From: an uncultured Bacilli bacterium
GTDB taxonomy: Bacteria > Bacillota_I > Bacilli_A > RF39 > UBA660
NCBI GenBank assembly: GCA_947624515.1
Contig: CANQKN010000005.1
Coordinates: 1 to 37,827 of the forward strand
Length of the DNA stretch: 37,827 nt
Direction of reading: 5' to 3'
The position numbers and the translations under genes are program-made. Within the stretch, counting starts at the first letter, position 1. Each line of letters starts with the position of its first letter. Of this stretch, positions 35,507 through 37,827 are shown piece after piece. Below the pieces are notes generated by a model. That model saw nothing but the letters and a program-made list of their open reading frames with translations, did not search any database and was not told the DNA's origin.

Positions 35507-36917
35507 ATAGTTCTCCATCCAAACTCCAAGTTTTCGCATCCGTTACTTTGATAGAAACGATTTTTCCGGTTAAAGATGGATCCCCCATAAAATTAATCAA
35601 TTTATTGGTATCTGTGTAGCCATATAGACCATCTTTCCCATTTGTATTGATTCCTTCTACTAAAACAGGAACTACTTTCCCTATCCATTTCTGATTATTG
35701 ACTAAAAAATAGTGATTTACAATTTCATTTAAACGATATAATCTCTTTTCTTTTTCTTCTAAAGAAACATTATCTTCTAATTTACTAGCAGGTGTATTTT
35801 CACGAGGAGAATAAATAAAAGTAAAAGCATTATCAAACTGACATTCTTCTACTAAAGAAAGAGTTTCCATAAAATCTTCTTCAGTCTCTCCAGGAAAACC
35901 AACAATAATATCAGTTGAAATACTAACATTAGGAATTGTATCTTTAATCTTATGAAACAACTCTAAATAACTTTCTTTCGTATAACGCCTTCCCATTAAC
36001 TTTAAAATACGACTAGATCCAGATTGTACAGGTAAATGAACACTTGGCATAACATTTGGATATTTGGCAATAACTTCAATCATCTGATCCGTAAAATCCC
36101 AAGGATGACTAGTCATGAAACGAACGCGTGGTATCCCTGTTTTGGCTACATCTTCTAATAAGTTTTCCATCCTATAATCATAATCAAAGTCTTTACCATA
36201 GGCATTTACATTCTGTCCAAGTAAAGTTACTTCCTGATATCCTTCTCTTACTAAAGTTTCTACTTCTTTTAAAATATCTTCTTTTTTTCTACTTCTTTGC
36301 TTTCCTCTAGTATAAGGAACGATACAGTAAGTACAAAATTTATCACAACCATAAATAATATTTACAAAAGCTTTATAAGAATTAGCTCGTTTTACAGGAA
36401 GTCCCTCTATTAAATTACCTTCCTTACTATATACTTCAATTTCCTGATGATTACTTTTTAAATTCTTACTTAATAAATTAGGAAGACTATGCAAATTATG
36501 AGTTCCAAACACAAAATTCACAAACTTGTATTTATGAAGGATATCTTCTATAACACCTTCTTCTTGAGCCATGCATCCACAAAGGCCAATAATTAAATCT
36601 TTATTTTCTTCCTTTAAATGTTTCAATCTCCCTAACATTCCAAAAGCTTTATTATGAGCATTTTCACGAATACTACAAGTGTTTAATAATACTAAATCTG
36701 CTTTTTCATAATCATTTTCTTCTTGAAAACCTAATTCTTCTAATAGAGCTTTTATATTTTCACTATCATGTTCATTCATTTGACAACCATAGGTTTTGAC
36801 ATGATAAGTTTTTCCTACACCAATATTTTTTAAACTAGAATCAAATTTATATTCTTCACGAATCACTTGTTCTTTGTTTCTTACCTTTGCTTCCTTATAA
36901 TTTGGTAATTGCATCAT
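35499..36917 (-). CDS. miaB: tRNA-2-methylthio-N6-dimethylallyladenosine synthase
   Basis: 'YHVKTYGCQMNEHDSENI', radical SAM 'IYGCDKFCTYCIVPYTRGKQRSR', TRAM domain. Confidence 0.97.
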   Translation of the reverse strand: MMQLPNYKEAKVRNKEQVIREEYKFDSSLKNIGVGKTYHVKTYGCQMNEHDSENIKALLEELGFQEENDYEKADLVLLNTCSIRENAHNKAFGMLGRLKHLKEENKDLIIGLCGCMAQEEGVIEDILHKYKFVNFVFGTHNLHSLPNLLSKNLKSNHQEIEVYSKEGNLIEGLPVKRANSYKAFVNIIYGCDKFCTYCIVPYTRGKQRSRKKEDILKEVETLVREGYQEVTLLGQNVNAYGKDFDYDYRMENLLEDVAKTGIPRVRFMTSHPWDFTDQMIEVIAKYPNVMPSVHLPVQSGSSRILKLMGRRYTKESYLELFHKIKDTIPNVSISTDIIVGFPGETEEDFMETLSLVEECQFDNAFTFIYSPRENTPASKLEDNVSLEEKEKRLYRLNEIVNHYFLVNNQKWIGKVVPVLVEGINTNGKDGLYGYTDTNKLINFMGDPSLTGKIVSIKVTDAKTWSLDGELYE

Positions 36918-36963
36918 ACCACTTCCTTACATCCATATTATATAATAAACTTGCTACAATTCA

Positions 36964-36990
36964 AACAAAAACAATGCATTAAGCATTGCT
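36964..36990 (-). terminator. Terminator of ankyrin gene
   Basis: CAATGC/GCATTG stem followed by TTTTTG on minus strand. Confidence 0.45.
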
Positions 36991-37674
36991 TTCTTGTAAG
37001 ACATCATTAATGATAAAATCTATTTTTGTTGATTTTTGACTATTCAATACTTCCTGTTTAATAAGTTCAAAATTATTTTTTATAAATTCAATTAATTTTT
37101 GCATTCTTGGAAGTAATTCTTTTTCTGTTAAATTGTTAATAATAATCTCTAGATTTGTTAATTTTGAATATTTCCCGTATTTATTACTTTTGATATAAGT
37201 ATCATATAAATGTTTAAAGGATACTACATCAATATTATTAAATCTAGAATCTTCCAAAATTTTAACAGTTGTATAAATATAATTTTCGTTAATAGATTTA
37301 TCTAAAATTGTCTCCCCATTATTATTTTTTATATTTGGTAAAAAATCTTTATTCTTTCTTAATTTTGAAATAATATCAATAACATTTACATAGTTCATAG
37401 ATACTAGAATGTGAGCAAATGTGTTTCCATCTAAGTTTTGGTGGTTAACATCCCAATCTTTATTGCTCATATGATAAAGTACTGTATCATAAGCACCACA
37501 TTTTAATAATCTTACTAGAATATTATTTCCTGCTTCATCGCAAATATTGATATCTACTTTTTTCTTTTTTAGTAACATATCAACAAATTCGATATGATCC
37601 TCTTTAATTAGTTCAAATACCAGGGACGGATCCTCTTCCACTAGTTCCATTGTCTTTGTCTCATTATAAAACAT
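36979..37674 (-). CDS. Ankyrin-repeat protein
   Basis: 'DINICDEAGNNILVRLLKCGAYDTVLYHM...DVNHQNLDGNTFAHILVSMNYVNVIDII...NIKNNNGETILDKSI'. Confidence 0.8.
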   Translation of the reverse strand: MFYNETKTMELVEEDPSLVFELIKEDHIEFVDMLLKKKKVDINICDEAGNNILVRLLKCGAYDTVLYHMSNKDWDVNHQNLDGNTFAHILVSMNYVNVIDIISKLRKNKDFLPNIKNNNGETILDKSINENYIYTTVKILEDSRFNNIDVVSFKHLYDTYIKSNKYGKYSKLTNLEIIINNLTEKELLPRMQKLIEFIKNNFELIKQEVLNSQKSTKIDFIINDVLQESNA

Positions 37675-37706
37675 TTTAACACCTCTTATACACGGGACAA
37701 TTCATT

Positions 37707-37735
37707 ATTCTACCAAAAAAAGAGGTCCTTGTCAA
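37707..37735 (-). promoter_or_regulatory. Sigma-A type promoter for ankyrin gene
   Basis: Minus strand TTGACA - 17 nt - TAGAAT. Confidence 0.7.
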
Positions 37736-37827
37736 ATTATACATTTACTTTGATGTAGTAAACTAGATGTGGGAAAATAAAAAATTATATAAAAAAAGAG
37801 AAAACACTCAAAAACTAAAAACTGTTA

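Noticed and set aside
1-37827. CRISPR arrays, rRNA and tRNA genes
   Set aside because: None recognised on reading either strand; short tandem repeats present are coding.
1-37827. Alternative genetic code (TGA=Trp) as in Mollicutes
   Set aside because: TGA ends several intact ORFs (e.g. VirB4 N-terminal ORF, miaB) and Trp is encoded by TGG in the genes read.

Overview
AT-rich chromosomal window, probably from a spore-forming Bacilli/Firmicutes-type bacterium (CotE homologue; miaB-ymcA and uppS-cdsA-rseP gene orders; TGA used as stop). About 25.6 kb (518..26094, all minus strand) is one co-oriented block. In transcription order it encodes: a polytopic membrane protein; a DUF5011-like surface protein; a class B-type sortase; a ~29-Cys secreted protein; a single-TM protein; a Tad/Flp pilus module (CpaB/SAF, TadA/CpaF ATPase, TadB, TadC, a 54-aa candidate pilin missing from the ORF track, a TadE-like protein, a TadZ/CpaE-like protein with a degenerate P-loop); then a Gram-positive type IV secretion core (VirB2-like small protein, large secreted protein ending in a second VirB2-like domain, VirB6/TrbL-like, PrgI/VirB3-like, VirB4 split into two ORFs, SpoIID+NlpC/P60 wall hydrolase, lipoprotein, VirD4). 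No relaxase, integrase or other DNA-processing gene is visible, and the left-hand end of transcription abuts housekeeping genes. My best candidate for an undescribed system is therefore a fixed, relaxase-less T4SS/Tad hybrid surface or secretion apparatus. The rest is largely housekeeping (rseP, cdsA, uppS, rpsP, khpA, miaB, ymcA, cotE) plus a KilA-N gene containing a perfect 32-bp palindrome, an HTH membrane regulator and an ankyrin protein. All family assignments come from reading motifs by eye; no searches were run.
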